From positions 1-64,000 of the forward strand of contig NZ_JACJFM010000004.1 of NCBI RefSeq assembly GCF_014164585.1: DNA of 64,000 nucleotides, given 5' to 3'. The stretch comes from Oceanospirillum sediminis (GTDB lineage: Bacteria > Pseudomonadota > Gammaproteobacteria > Pseudomonadales > Halomonadaceae). A program made the translations under genes and the position numbers. This document shows, piece by piece, positions 44,938-55,233 of the stretch; position 1 is the stretch's first letter, and each line of letters opens with the position of its first letter. A model generated the notes under the pieces. It was not told the DNA's origin. It made no database searches and worked only from the letters and a program-made list of their open reading frames with translations.

Positions 44938-45708
44938 ATGTGGATTTCGATTCTTGGTTGCAGCGGGGGTATAGGCCCTGGCAATCGGACAACGTCCATT
45001 CTGATCGATGATGATATTCTTCTTGATGCTGGCAGTGGTGTTGGCGATTTACAGCTGCAACAAATGAGCAGAATACGACACGTATTCATATCGCATTCAC
45101 ACCTGGACCATATCGCTTTCCTGCCTTTTCTGGTGGATAGTATATTCAGTCAGATCAAACAACCTATTCAGGTTTATGGTCTGCCGGAAACAATCAAAGC
45201 TCTGAGAGATCATATTTTTAACTGGGTGATCTGGCCTGATTTTTCTGAACTGCCAACCAAAGATAATGGCGTAATGTCCTTTAATGAGGTATCTGCCGGG
45301 GATGTCATAACCATAGACCAACGATCTATCACAGTCGTTCCTGTCGAACATATCGTACCCGGCATAGGATTTATCGTTACCAGTGAAAACAGCAAGCACT
45401 TTGCATTCAGCGGCGACACTGCAACAAACGACTCTCTGTGGCACGCCCTGAACCAACTGGATAACCTTGAGGCACTTATGATAGAAGCTGGATACCCTAA
45501 TAGCATGGAAAAACTGGGTACACTGGCGAAGCATTACACCCCCAGGTCCCTGGCAAAAGACCTTAAGAAGCTAAAGCACAAGCCTCACTTACTCATATCC
45601 CATATTAAGCCAGGCCTTGAGATACAGATATCCGAAGACTTACACCAGGAACTTAAAGACTATCAGCTGACCTGCATTAAAAGTGGCGATAGCCTCCAGT
45701 TTGATTAA
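44938..45708 (+). CDS. Metallo-beta-lactamase-fold cyclic nucleotide phosphodiesterase (class II)
   Basis: The ATG at 44938 (MWISILGCSGGIG) follows AAGGA. The 256-residue protein has LLDAGSGVG, the HSHLDHIAFLPFL zinc motif, FAFSGDTATND and LLISHIKPG, the set found in CpdP/PDE class II enzymes that hydrolyse 3',5'-cyclic nucleotides. No signal peptide is seen. It is coupled to the GAF/HD-GYP gene. Confidence 0.85.
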   Translation: MWISILGCSGGIGPGNRTTSILIDDDILLDAGSGVGDLQLQQMSRIRHVFISHSHLDHIAFLPFLVDSIFSQIKQPIQVYGLPETIKALRDHIFNWVIWPDFSELPTKDNGVMSFNEVSAGDVITIDQRSITVVPVEHIVPGIGFIVTSENSKHFAFSGDTATNDSLWHALNQLDNLEALMIEAGYPNSMEKLGTLAKHYTPRSLAKDLKKLKHKPHLLISHIKPGLEIQISEDLHQELKDYQLTCIKSGDSLQFD

Positions 45709-45740
45709 CTGTCGGCTATCTCTTGTAGCACACTTAATTA

Positions 45741-46859
45741 TCAGCGCCCGATTGGAGCATCCTGTTTGATTCGATGCTGTCTGACAGACCAGAAAGCCTC
45801 AGTCTGCCAGCGAAGTTCATATGAATACTGCACATGCCTCTGGTTCATATATCGGAGAAATGCTCTGTCGATATGTGAACAGTAACTTCTCAGAACATCA
45901 TCTTCCCGATGAAATAACCATTTATTAATAAGATCTGCAGCTACTTCAGCATCATCAAAGGCGCAAGCAATACCAGAAGATGTTAAAGGATCCATACCAA
46001 TAGCGGCATCTCCTACTGCCAGCCAGCCAGGGCCTGCAACCGTCATTAATCTGTCACTATTGGCAGAAAACGGTCGGATCTCAGCGTTACGATCAGGACC
46101 TCGGGTATAATCAAGAACTCGCTTTGTTTCAGATAGCAACCGGGCAAACACTTCAGGTTCATTCAGACATTGTTCCCTGATCAGAGGCAGGTCAGTCATA
46201 AGTGCTATCAGCGTTTTTTGCTCACTAACCTGGTTAATAAACCACCAGCCATATGGCACAGCTTCTACATACGAGTATTCACTCAACAGATTATCCTGAG
46301 CGATATCCTCATCAACCCAGGTTGCCAGACAAGTCAGCTTGTCAAAAGCCCTGCGCTCTATATCAAAGCAGCGACCAAGGATACTATTTCGACCACTGGC
46401 ATCAATCACCATATCAGAAACGACCTGAACATTACCTTCCTTACAAGCCAGTGTCAGCTCCCACTTCTGCAGCCTTCGCTTCAGGCTTTCCAATCGATAG
46501 CCTGCAATGATATCCACCCCCATCATCCGGACATCATCTTTTAAAACAGCATCAAACTTCTGGCGATTTAATCTCCAGCCACCCTTAACCTTATATGAGA
46601 AGTCCTTGAAATTAAGCAGTTCATTACCCCAGGAGCTGCAATTCCCCTGATAGCTATAATGATCGTCCTCAATAAATCTGAAACCAGCGGCTTCTATCTG
46701 ATTACGGGTCAGAGCAACAATGGATTCTCCAAAAGAGTCTTCGACCCTTCCCCTATCCGGGTCTACAATGCAGATGGAACTGACCCCTTGCCTGATAAGG
46801 GCAGCAGCCAGAGCACATCCTGCAGGACCCGCACCTAAAATTGTGACATTAATATTCAT
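45741..46859 (-). CDS. FAD-dependent oxidoreductase (halogenase/LodB-like fold)
   Basis: The 372-residue flavoprotein has ILGAGPAGCALAAALIRQG at the N-terminus, DASGRNSILGR in the middle and WLAVGDAAIGMDPLTSSGIA near residue 290, the three dinucleotide and flavin signatures of the p-hydroxybenzoate hydroxylase-like family. WxWxIP, a marker of tryptophan halogenases, is absent (VPYGWWFI stands there), so a monooxygenase or LodB-type maturation factor is more likely. No LodA-like substrate gene is adjacent. Confidence 0.75.
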   Translation of the reverse strand: MNINVTILGAGPAGCALAAALIRQGVSSICIVDPDRGRVEDSFGESIVALTRNQIEAAGFRFIEDDHYSYQGNCSSWGNELLNFKDFSYKVKGGWRLNRQKFDAVLKDDVRMMGVDIIAGYRLESLKRRLQKWELTLACKEGNVQVVSDMVIDASGRNSILGRCFDIERRAFDKLTCLATWVDEDIAQDNLLSEYSYVEAVPYGWWFINQVSEQKTLIALMTDLPLIREQCLNEPEVFARLLSETKRVLDYTRGPDRNAEIRPFSANSDRLMTVAGPGWLAVGDAAIGMDPLTSSGIACAFDDAEVAADLINKWLFHREDDVLRSYCSHIDRAFLRYMNQRHVQYSYELRWQTEAFWSVRQHRIKQDAPIGR

Positions 46860-47454
46860 CAGGATTAGCTATTCAACCGTTCCACTGTGCGTTGCACTTT
46901 TGATAATAAGCGGAAAGAATCCGACTTATACCCCGGCCATGTAAGATGACACATCAGCAGATGTGTCATCTTAATTCAGTTCCTGTAGATACTGAGCATT
47001 GCGAGAAATAACTCTCCATTTTTATAACACTTCAGTATTCAGTCAATTAAGCACCTGAACAAAGGCTTTTCTATAAAAGACTATCGTATTCTCAAACTAA
47101 CGGCAGGAGAATCTCAATATACGTTTATTCAGATATATTACCCAGAGTCAGAATAACAACACAGACTCCAGCAGAAACTAATCATCATGAATAGTCTGCA
47201 TGTGCAAAAATAGGCACATTCAGTCCACTCATTTATATGTAAACTTGCCTGATGATAATAATTATAAATAAAAAGTATCAATTACAGCGCATTACATCAT
47301 ACCAGATACCATTCAGTTACATACCGAAACAATTAATACCATTATTGAATGAAGAGCATAAACAGAAATACAAACTGCAGCTTTCAGATAGTATTTATGG
47401 CCGGTAGCGACAATATATAATCATATACTGGATATCATATCAGGAAGTAATTAT
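46860..47454. other. Intergenic region with one degenerate copy of the 77-bp element
   Basis: No gene is seen. At 47054-47131 the sequence runs from CCTGAACAAAGGC to GTTTATTCAG and shares GTATTCTC and GGCAGGA with the elements at 55808 and 56561, with weaker ends. The rest is AT-rich promoter-like sequence before 47455. Confidence 0.5.
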
Positions 47455-49014
47455 ATGAAACGTATGGTTGGCATTTCGCCTGCTCTGGCTGCTGCAATAG
47501 CCGTAATATTCCCGTTCGCCGCCTTAGCTGAAGCAATATCATCAGACAGCACACCACCGGGTCAGAAAGCAAACCTCATCGTATCGACACCTCATGACAG
47601 ACAAAAACTAAATCTGACGCTGTACCAGGGAGGCCTGGCATTGATACAGGATGGACGGTCTGTTGACCTGAAAGCAGGTGTACAGAACATACATTTTCAG
47701 GGTGTGACACCTGAAATTATTGCTGATAGTACTCTGCTCGATGGCTCCGGCTTCACAGTACGTGAGCGAACGTATACTTACGACCTGATTTCACTGGAAG
47801 CTTTACTTAAAGCTAATACAGGTAAAACGATACAGCTTCAACTTAATGGCCGTTATTTTGGTAGTAGTACGGGCCCTTATTTCGTTACGGCAAAATTGTT
47901 AACCGTTCAAAACGGTCGCATACTGATAAGTACTCAGATACCGGGTACGGAGCATGAACGTATACTGGCTTTATCCCTTGATGACTATGCTGACATGATC
48001 AGCTTTAACCATATTCCGGATAACCTGAGCGAGTCACCAGCATTATCTATACAAGTTGAATCAGATATAAACGGCAGAACCCCCGTCGCACTGACTTATC
48101 TGAGCAATGGTTTTGGCTGGGACGCCAGTTATGTTGCCGATCTGGTATCAGACCAGACACTTAATCTGGATGCCTGGGTCACACTACGAAACAACACATC
48201 GGTTCCCCTGAATAAAGCAAGAATACAGCTATTAGCCGGCGAAGTCAGCCGTGCTGCCCCAATGTATAAACACAATAGAATGGAGTCTGACAATGCACCC
48301 ATGATGGCTATGTCAGCAGCTCCGGCAGGAGGAATGGAAAACCTGGGTGACTATAAATTATTTACATTACCCGGAGAGATTGACCTTTCGGCCAGACAGA
48401 GCAAACAGGTGAATCTTTTCAGCCACGAACAAGTGAGTATTGAAAAATCCTACACGCTTCCTATTGATCTCAGTCATAATACCAAACAACTCAAAGCCGA
48501 TATCAGACTTAAGCTGACAAACACAGAAGAGTCAGGGCTGGGAACACCTATGCCAGCAGGTATTATGCGTTTTTACCAGCCTGACACATCCGGTCTGCGT
48601 CAGTTTATTGGAGAGGTTCGTATCCCTGACCTGGATAAACACCAGGAACATACAGCTCTTATCGGACGGGCATTTGGCTTATCAGCGAATAATAAAACCA
48701 TCCGCTGGGACAAAGCAGGCTGGTTACAAGGGGAGCTGGAGTTAATTAACAGCCAGGACACAGCAATGACGGCAGATATTCTGCTTCAACCACTGCTTTA
48801 CCGCAAGGATAACGATTATAAACGCATCCCGTTGTGCCAGACCTCAGAAAACCAGGAAATCACTCTGAGACTGAGCCTGCGGCCCGCTGGAGGGGAAGCT
48901 GATATTGTTCATGTCAGTCAGGAAGGTAATGGTGTCTGTAAAGTATCTGTCAAACTTAAACCTGATACGAAAGCATCATATCATTACGAATACCGTATTA
49001 ACCCGGCAGGATGA
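47455..49014 (+). CDS. Exported DUF4139 domain protein
   Basis: The 519-residue protein has a signal peptide (ISPALAAAIAVIFPFAALA, cleavage near AEA). A beta-rich chain follows, with YQGGLALIQDGRSVDL, YLSNGFGWDASYVADLV and LDAWVTLRNNTSVPL, the DUF4139 pattern. The ribosome-binding site is AGGAAG. Function of the family is unknown; the protein is expected in the periplasm or on the surface. It stands alone with a shared terminator downstream. Confidence 0.8.
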   Translation: MKRMVGISPALAAAIAVIFPFAALAEAISSDSTPPGQKANLIVSTPHDRQKLNLTLYQGGLALIQDGRSVDLKAGVQNIHFQGVTPEIIADSTLLDGSGFTVRERTYTYDLISLEALLKANTGKTIQLQLNGRYFGSSTGPYFVTAKLLTVQNGRILISTQIPGTEHERILALSLDDYADMISFNHIPDNLSESPALSIQVESDINGRTPVALTYLSNGFGWDASYVADLVSDQTLNLDAWVTLRNNTSVPLNKARIQLLAGEVSRAAPMYKHNRMESDNAPMMAMSAAPAGGMENLGDYKLFTLPGEIDLSARQSKQVNLFSHEQVSIEKSYTLPIDLSHNTKQLKADIRLKLTNTEESGLGTPMPAGIMRFYQPDTSGLRQFIGEVRIPDLDKHQEHTALIGRAFGLSANNKTIRWDKAGWLQGELELINSQDTAMTADILLQPLLYRKDNDYKRIPLCQTSENQEITLRLSLRPAGGEADIVHVSQEGNGVCKVSVKLKPDTKASYHYEYRINPAG

Positions 49015-49040
49015 CTTATAAAATCAACAGCGATAAAGCC

Positions 49041-49067
49041 GGTATGCCAGACAGTATCTGGCATACC
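49041..49067. terminator. Bidirectional terminator between convergent genes
   Basis: GGTATGCCAG (49041-49050) pairs perfectly with CTGGCATACC (49058-49067). It lies between the stops of the DUF4139 gene and ndh. Confidence 0.75.
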
Positions 49068-49078
49068 TTATTGTGTCA

Positions 49079-50368
49079 TTAATGAAGTTTCATTTTTGGC
49101 CGCACTACCTTGCCCAGCTTTTCTGCCAGAATAATTAACACGGCTTTTGGCCAGCCATGAATCGCTATCTGATGCATCCGATACAGGGAGATATAGACGG
49201 CTCTGGCAATACGTCCCTCAATGAACATACTATTACTGGTCAGATTACCCATCAGGCTGCCTACCGTACTGTAACGACTCAGATTAACCAGAGAACCATG
49301 ATCTTTATAAAGATAAGCCTCCGGTATTTCCCCTTTAAACACTTTTGTCAGGTTTAGCCGGACCTTCTCGGCCATCTGATGAGCCGATTGAGCCCTGGGA
49401 GGAACCCAGCTGCCATCAGGCTGTTCACAGGCACAACAATCACCAATCACCCAAATGTCAGAGTACCCCTTAGCCTGCAATGTCGGCTCAACCAGAATCT
49501 GATTATTTCTGTTAGTTTCAAAGACATCGAGCCGTGCAATAAAATCTGGCGCCTTCACACCTGCAGCCCAGATCATCATATCAGCTTTAATCAGCTCATC
49601 ATCCGCTGTCACAAAACCATCTTTACAGGCTGAAGCTACCCGAACAGACTCTCTGACTTCCACTCCCAGTCTGACCAGTTCTTTTCGCGCAGATAACGAA
49701 ATACGACCAGGCAGAGCAGGAAGAATTCTTGGCCCGGCTTCAATCAGGCTGATTTTAAGCTGCCGGGCGCTCATCCCCGGCATGCCATAAGATTTCAGCA
49801 AATCTGCGACATGGTACAACTCAGCAGACAACTCAACCCCCGTTGCCCCACCTCCCACTATGGCAATGTGCAGCTCTTCGGCTCTTTCCTGCTGATTAAT
49901 ACGAATAAAGTTATTCAACAGTCCATGATGGAAACGTTCAGCCTGTTGATGGGAGTCCAGAAAATAACAATGATCAGCAACCCCTGGAGTTCCAAAATCA
50001 TTACTGACACTACCAACGGCTAATACCAGAATATCGTAATTCAACTGCCGTTCAGGCAATACAGGTTCACCCTCACTATCAAAAGAAGGCGCCAGCGTCA
50101 CGGTTTTACTCTCTGCATTAAGATGGCAGAACTCACCCAGTTGAAACCGATAGTGATGTTTAGCAGCATGAGCATGATACACTACGCCATCAGTACTGGT
50201 ATCCAGCGACCCAGTTGCTACTTCATGTAACAACGGTTTCCAGATATGCGTCCTGTTTTTATCCACCAAAGTCACTTCCGCTAATCTTTTTTTACCGTAT
50301 TTTCGCCCCAGCTGAGTCGCCAGCTCCAGGCCTCCGGCCCCTCCACCAATAATCAGAATTTTTTTCAT
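49079..50368 (-). CDS. ndh: NADH dehydrogenase type II
   Basis: The 429-residue flavoprotein has KILIIGGGAGGLELATQLG (FAD), LHIAIVGGGATGVELSAELYH (NADH site), the AAGVKAPDF strand and DIWVIGDCCACEQPDGSWVPPRAQSAHQMA (split), followed by a C-terminal membrane-binding helix region (AVYISLYRMHQIAIHGWPKAV). It oxidises NADH and reduces quinone without pumping protons. Confidence 0.93.
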   Translation of the reverse strand: MKKILIIGGGAGGLELATQLGRKYGKKRLAEVTLVDKNRTHIWKPLLHEVATGSLDTSTDGVVYHAHAAKHHYRFQLGEFCHLNAESKTVTLAPSFDSEGEPVLPERQLNYDILVLAVGSVSNDFGTPGVADHCYFLDSHQQAERFHHGLLNNFIRINQQERAEELHIAIVGGGATGVELSAELYHVADLLKSYGMPGMSARQLKISLIEAGPRILPALPGRISLSARKELVRLGVEVRESVRVASACKDGFVTADDELIKADMMIWAAGVKAPDFIARLDVFETNRNNQILVEPTLQAKGYSDIWVIGDCCACEQPDGSWVPPRAQSAHQMAEKVRLNLTKVFKGEIPEAYLYKDHGSLVNLSRYSTVGSLMGNLTSNSMFIEGRIARAVYISLYRMHQIAIHGWPKAVLIILAEKLGKVVRPKMKLH

Positions 50369-50974
50369 CGTTAATGCACCTGTTTAATGATATGGGACTG
50401 GCTTCTGTCGGATAAAATAACTGAAACAGTAATAACCAGTATCCGAAGCAGACAGACAGTCCCATAGCATCAGACGAGTAAAACAGGATGCTCATAATAA
50501 AAGCACTTTTAAAAATCGCTCTTCTGCCATTGACTGAAAGAGATCAAAAGACTCTTGTCAGAGCGGTATTCAGGCTGACACCCCTTACTTTCGTCTTATA
50601 AACTCTGAAAGTAAAGCCTTCTTTCGCACACTAACTCTACACCTGAAGCACTCAGAATGTGTGTGCCAGTCAGTCTTTCAGCACTCATCAGTGCAGCCTG
50701 ATGACAAGGCAGAATACTACAAGAAAGCTTTTACTCATTTACCCGGCGCATGTTCTGTAAGAATGAGAAAGAAGACTATATGTATCAGCAGTGCCATGAC
50801 TATAGTACCGGGGAGATAGTATTGAGTCTGTAACAGGAAAGGGATAACTGTGTTAACTTAAAGTAAAGACCGGGCAACCAGCAAAATACTGTCAGGAATC
50901 ACTCAACGCAAGCGCGTACCCTCTTCAGAGAGTACGCATTTCAGAAACAGAGTATACGATCCCTTTAATCAGAA
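50369..50974. other. Intergenic region, two hairpins, no gene
   Basis: GCGTAC-CTCT/AGAG-GTACGC forms a hairpin at 50914-50937, and an 11-bp stem lies at 50968-51000 across the stop codon of the gene at 50975. Either could end that gene's transcript, though no U-run follows. The remainder shows no ORF of note. Confidence 0.55.
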
Positions 50975-52018
50975 TCAGACAGGCTCAGCCTGATTCTGAT
51001 AATACAGCAAAGCATAATCCAGGTTCTGTGAAGGTATCCGCCCATCAAGCATTCTGGCTTTCTTACAATCCTCAACAGCCTGCCCGAATTCTTTCAGTTG
51101 AATGTAGCAAAAACCTCTGGAGTTCAGTGCCAGCGCATCATCTGGTTTATAACAGACGGCATTTGAGAACGAGCGTATCGCTTCGTGATAGAAATTTTCC
51201 CGCAATAAACGTGTTCCTTCCTCATAATAAGGGTTGTAATCTGATAACTGGTACGGGTTATTAATCGATTTGCGATAATCATGACGTAAGACATACAGCT
51301 TCTGCCTTTGTGGAGTCTTCTCTTTCTGGCAGCTACTGACACACAAACTGTGCTTATCACTGATAATCTCTCTGGCACTGGAAATAATCTCTTCCCAGTG
51401 TTCATCAGCTGCAGCATCCTTCCAGTCAACGCCCATGCGATAAGAACGATACTGTGTTTTCCCTACAGGTTCAGACAGATCAACCGATGCCAGTACAGGA
51501 TCAGATGCAGGGTGATCTTTTCTGTCCGTCAGATAATATGCCCTGGTCCGCAACTGCCCTGAATCACTGGAACTGAATGCCATCATAAAACAAACATCAC
51601 TCTGACTGGTGCAGAGTTCAAGTGCCACAGGGGACAGATTAATACCTGGCACTGATTGCAGAAAGTCAATCACATAACTCCAGGGTTCAATCACAGCAGT
51701 GAACAGCACCGGAGCAGACTGGCGCCGATCAAAGCTCAGTTTAAGGAAACACATACGACCGGGAAACCGGCTGGCCAGCTGTCTGAATGCAGAAAGAGTC
51801 ACCGGCTCAACTCCGGCCTGACGGCTTAAATTACAGAGAGTGGTTTCAATGCCCGTAGCCCCGATAATGACATCAAACCCCTGTTCTTTAAGCACAAATT
51901 CTGTATAGCGGTCCAGTATCAGGGTGTCAATCAATCCTGATGCTTTATCATTTTTGACCTGATAAAAATCAGATAGCTGATAAATCTCAGATTTTACTTC
52001 TGCTTGTACACTTACCAT
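50975..52018 (-). CDS. Uncharacterised protein with C-terminal TPR repeats
   Basis: The ATG at 52018 (MVSVQAEVKSEIY) lies 6 nt after GGAGGTG and is preferred over 52072. The 347-residue product has an unknown N-terminal domain (FVLKEQGFDVIIGATGIETTL) and two TPR motifs at the end (YYEEGTRLLRENFYHEAIRSF; ALALNSRGFCYIQLKEFGQA). No catalytic motif is recognised. Confidence 0.65.
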   Translation of the reverse strand: MVSVQAEVKSEIYQLSDFYQVKNDKASGLIDTLILDRYTEFVLKEQGFDVIIGATGIETTLCNLSRQAGVEPVTLSAFRQLASRFPGRMCFLKLSFDRRQSAPVLFTAVIEPWSYVIDFLQSVPGINLSPVALELCTSQSDVCFMMAFSSSDSGQLRTRAYYLTDRKDHPASDPVLASVDLSEPVGKTQYRSYRMGVDWKDAAADEHWEEIISSAREIISDKHSLCVSSCQKEKTPQRQKLYVLRHDYRKSINNPYQLSDYNPYYEEGTRLLRENFYHEAIRSFSNAVCYKPDDALALNSRGFCYIQLKEFGQAVEDCKKARMLDGRIPSQNLDYALLYYQNQAEPV

Positions 52019-52256
52019 CTGTATCACCTCCATGTACCTGCATTTATTTTTATCGTTCAGGTATATTTGCATGCAGGCTTATTTCGATAGTCTGTTAATA
52101 TTTTTATCACTATAGAAACAGAAAGCCTGCGTTGTGGAATCAAGGATTCAGAAGAAAAACGGATGCTCTGATTAAAGTAGAACAGAATTTTTCAGAAGTG
52201 ATAACAAGCTGAGCACTTTATGACATAAATCAAATACTATACAAAACACCTGAATA

Positions 52257-53684
52257 TCAATGCCGGGTAAGAATATGCGTCAATAACGCCCGAAGTTTGC
52301 CAGGCTTGACAGGTTTGTTCAATACCGGCAACTCTAGCTGGCTGAACAGTTTTCTGGATTCATTACTCCGATCAGCAGTCAGCATGACAGCGGGTATATC
52401 CAGTTGAAAATAGTTTCTGAGTACAGCTACACAATCTGTACCTAATAGCCCGTCATCCAGATGAAAGTCAGCCAGAATAACTTCAGGTATAAAGCTCTCA
52501 TCCTGACAAAGAGCCATTGCCTCTTCAGCATTATTCGCGCAGATAACCCGCCCGCCCCACTGAGTCAGCAAAGCGTCCATACTCAACAGGATAGAGTCTT
52601 CATTATCAACAACCAGTACGTGCCTGTTATGCAACAGCTCAGGGACAGGTTCTGAATAGCGAACTTTTCCGGTTACTACGGTATTCTCAGCGGCCAGAGG
52701 GACAGTCACTGAGAAAACCGACCCTTTACCCTCTACAGAACGAATACATACCGGGTGCTCAAGCATCCGGGAGATACGCTCCACGATCGCAAGTCCTAAC
52801 CCCAGACCCTGACGATTTTTCCCCCGATGCTGTTCCAGCTGATTAAATTCTTTAAATATATGGCCTTGTTGTTCAACAGGAATACCATCCCCGGTATCCC
52901 ACACCTGAATCAGTACATGCAGCCCTTCTTTTCGACACCCTACCAATACCTTTCCCGATGGCGTATAGCGAATAGCATTACTGATCAGATTTCTGACAAT
53001 ACGCATCAGTAATCTGGAATCACTGCGTACAGCCATAGAATTGGTGACCATTTTCAGGCTTAAACCTTTATTCTCAGCAACAGGCAAGAACTCTGCGTAT
53101 AGAGAAGACAGCATCTGCCTGAGATAAAACTCATTAATATCCGGTATGACCGCATTCTGATCCAGACGAGAAATATCCAGCAGATCCGTCAGTAAGTCTT
53201 CTGCATTTTCCAGAGCCAGATGGACTTGCTCAACCATAGCTGAATCTATGTCTGGCAACTGACGCTCCCTTAATGCCGCAACCAGTAAACGAGCAGCATT
53301 CATTGGTTGCAGCAGATCATGACTGGCTGCTGCAAAATATTTATCCTTATTCCGATTAGCTTCCTGAGCTGCATCTCTGGCTAGTTTTAATTCATATTCA
53401 ATCTGTTCTCTTTCGGCAATTTCCTGCAACAATTGCTCATTCAGAACGGTTAATTCTCGGGTGCGCTCATCGACCCTCTGCTCCAGGCCTTCATTTAAAT
53501 GTTCCAGCTCTTCATTCAGTCTCTTATAACGGACTTTCTCTTCCTGAAGTTCATCCAGACGAGCAATCAATTCAGGGTAGTAGCTTTTACGGGCTGACTG
53601 CTGCCCCAGGCCGATCAGACTGGTTACCGCCTGCTCCTCCGTCTGCCCGGCAGCTGTAGCAGAAGTATCAGAGTGCTTCTTCAT
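52257..53684 (-). CDS. Hybrid sensor histidine kinase/response regulator
   Basis: The 475-residue cytoplasmic protein has a coiled coil (40-115), HisKA with the phospho-acceptor His122 in AAASHDLLQPMNAARL, an HATPase domain (NLISNAIRYTPSGK N-box, DTGDGIP, GLGLGLAIVERI) and a receiver domain with VVDNEDS, ILADFHLDDG and the late Lys in LNKPVKPGKL. It overlaps the alcohol dehydrogenase gene by 17 nt, a pairing known for the ErcS'/ErcA proteins that tune ethanol oxidation in Pseudomonas. Confidence 0.9.
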   Translation of the reverse strand: MKKHSDTSATAAGQTEEQAVTSLIGLGQQSARKSYYPELIARLDELQEEKVRYKRLNEELEHLNEGLEQRVDERTRELTVLNEQLLQEIAEREQIEYELKLARDAAQEANRNKDKYFAAASHDLLQPMNAARLLVAALRERQLPDIDSAMVEQVHLALENAEDLLTDLLDISRLDQNAVIPDINEFYLRQMLSSLYAEFLPVAENKGLSLKMVTNSMAVRSDSRLLMRIVRNLISNAIRYTPSGKVLVGCRKEGLHVLIQVWDTGDGIPVEQQGHIFKEFNQLEQHRGKNRQGLGLGLAIVERISRMLEHPVCIRSVEGKGSVFSVTVPLAAENTVVTGKVRYSEPVPELLHNRHVLVVDNEDSILLSMDALLTQWGGRVICANNAEEAMALCQDESFIPEVILADFHLDDGLLGTDCVAVLRNYFQLDIPAVMLTADRSNESRKLFSQLELPVLNKPVKPGKLRALLTHILTRH

Positions 53685-54831
53685 AGACCGCTTCTACATC
53701 ACGCTGACTGGAGCGTCGGGGATTAGTAAGGATACAAGGGTCTGAGATGGCATGGGCAGATAACCAGGGAATATCTGTTTTACTGACTCCACTGGCAGCC
53801 AGTTTCTGAGTCAGACCAACACGCTCTTTCAGGTCAATAATTTGCTGAACCAGACGCTGGCGCACCTGATTGCTACTCAGACCACGAGTGTCCGTCCCCA
53901 GAGTTTCAGCAATCACTTTAAAACGATCTTCTGCATCCCGGTAATTGAAATCAACCACATGCTCAACAATCATGGCATTACACAGACCGTGGGGCAGATC
54001 AAGATAGCCACCCAGACTATGAGACATGGCATGAACAGCTCCCAGAATCGCATTAGAAAAGGCCAGCCCGGCTTTCATAGACCCCAGCATAACCTGCTCA
54101 CGCAGTTTCAGGTCGGCTGTATCTGCAACCAGATCGGGCAGATGCTGATGTATCAGCCGCATCCCATCAAGCGCATGCATATCCGTTAAAGGACCAGCAC
54201 CTGTCGATACAAAAGCTTCTATTGCATGAACCATAGCATCAATGCCTGTACAGGCCGTCAGAAAAGGGTCCATAGTCAGAGTTGTTTCGGGATCAATCAG
54301 AGCTACATCGGGCACTACAGCCTTACTGACAATGGAAATTTTAACTTTATCCACCTGGTCAGAAATGATTGCAAACTGGGAGACATCAGCCGATGTACCT
54401 GCCGTGGTAGGAATAAAAATCAGAGGGGGTATAGGCAAATCTATTGTATCAATACCTTCATAATCAAGAATATGACCACCATTTGCCGAAACAATACCAA
54501 TACCTTTAGCGCAATCCATCGGACTACCGCCGCCCACAGCGACAATGACATCACATTGTTGCTCCAGATAACGCTCTGCTCCAAGCATTACTTCATCAGT
54601 ACGAGGGTTCGGCGAGACCTCTGTAAAAGAAAAGTAGTCTATATTCTCTTCTTCCAGACAGCCGATAATATCCTGTAACCAGCCTGCAGCAACGACCCCC
54701 GGGTCAGAAACCAGTAAAACTTTTTTTGAACCGAATGTTCTGACGTAATTAGCGACAGATTTGCGAGCCCCTGCTCCGAATATAATTTCCGGCGAGACAA
54801 ATTTCCGCAGATTCGAGATATCGTTAGCCAT
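53668..54831 (-). CDS. Iron-containing alcohol dehydrogenase (ErcA-like)
   Basis: The 387-residue protein has EIIFGAGARKSVANYV, VAVGGGSPMDCAKGIGI (NAD site), TIPTTAGTSADVSQFAI-type signature and the metal ligands in CTGIDAMVHAIEAF and AILGAVHAMSHSLGGYLDLPHGLCNA. It oxidises short-chain alcohols or acts as a regulatory dehydrogenase. The start follows GGAG. It is the first gene of a pair with the hybrid kinase. Confidence 0.92.
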   Translation of the reverse strand: MANDISNLRKFVSPEIIFGAGARKSVANYVRTFGSKKVLLVSDPGVVAAGWLQDIIGCLEEENIDYFSFTEVSPNPRTDEVMLGAERYLEQQCDVIVAVGGGSPMDCAKGIGIVSANGGHILDYEGIDTIDLPIPPLIFIPTTAGTSADVSQFAIISDQVDKVKISIVSKAVVPDVALIDPETTLTMDPFLTACTGIDAMVHAIEAFVSTGAGPLTDMHALDGMRLIHQHLPDLVADTADLKLREQVMLGSMKAGLAFSNAILGAVHAMSHSLGGYLDLPHGLCNAMIVEHVVDFNYRDAEDRFKVIAETLGTDTRGLSSNQVRQRLVQQIIDLKERVGLTQKLAASGVSKTDIPWLSAHAISDPCILTNPRRSSQRDVEAVYEEAL

Positions 54832-55233
54832 ATGTTTGCTCTCCTGGCTCCGGCGCTTCCATAAAACATGACAACCCCTCTCTCAGGCCCTGAATCGTCA
54901 TCACATCAGGTAAAACCGGTTACCAGCAATTGTTATTGTTATCAACGGCTGAGTCTAACTGATGCCCAGTACTATAAACAGGACCCAAAAGTACTGTTTT
55001 CACAACAACAAACTGATGCTATGGAGCAGAATATCACTACAACTCTGGAGGATATAGCCGAACTTCCCATACACAGGTGACATCAGGAGGAAAATATTGT
55101 GAACACTTTATTGGCTTTATCGCGTCAAAAGCAGTCCTTTTTCAGAAAGCAGCAACTAAAACATGGCTAAACTTTATGGGAGAATATATTGCCACTACTT
55201 TATCTGTTATCTACTTCTGACTCAGGAACCCCC
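54832..55233. other. Intergenic region without a supported gene
   Basis: A 70-codon frame at 54868 has no ribosome-binding site and no recognisable product. The region must hold the divergent promoters of the alcohol dehydrogenase and acyltransferase genes. Confidence 0.4.

Noticed and set aside
54868-55080. 70-codon ORF between alcohol dehydrogenase and acyltransferase genes
   Set aside because: No ribosome-binding site and an implausible product; probably non-coding.
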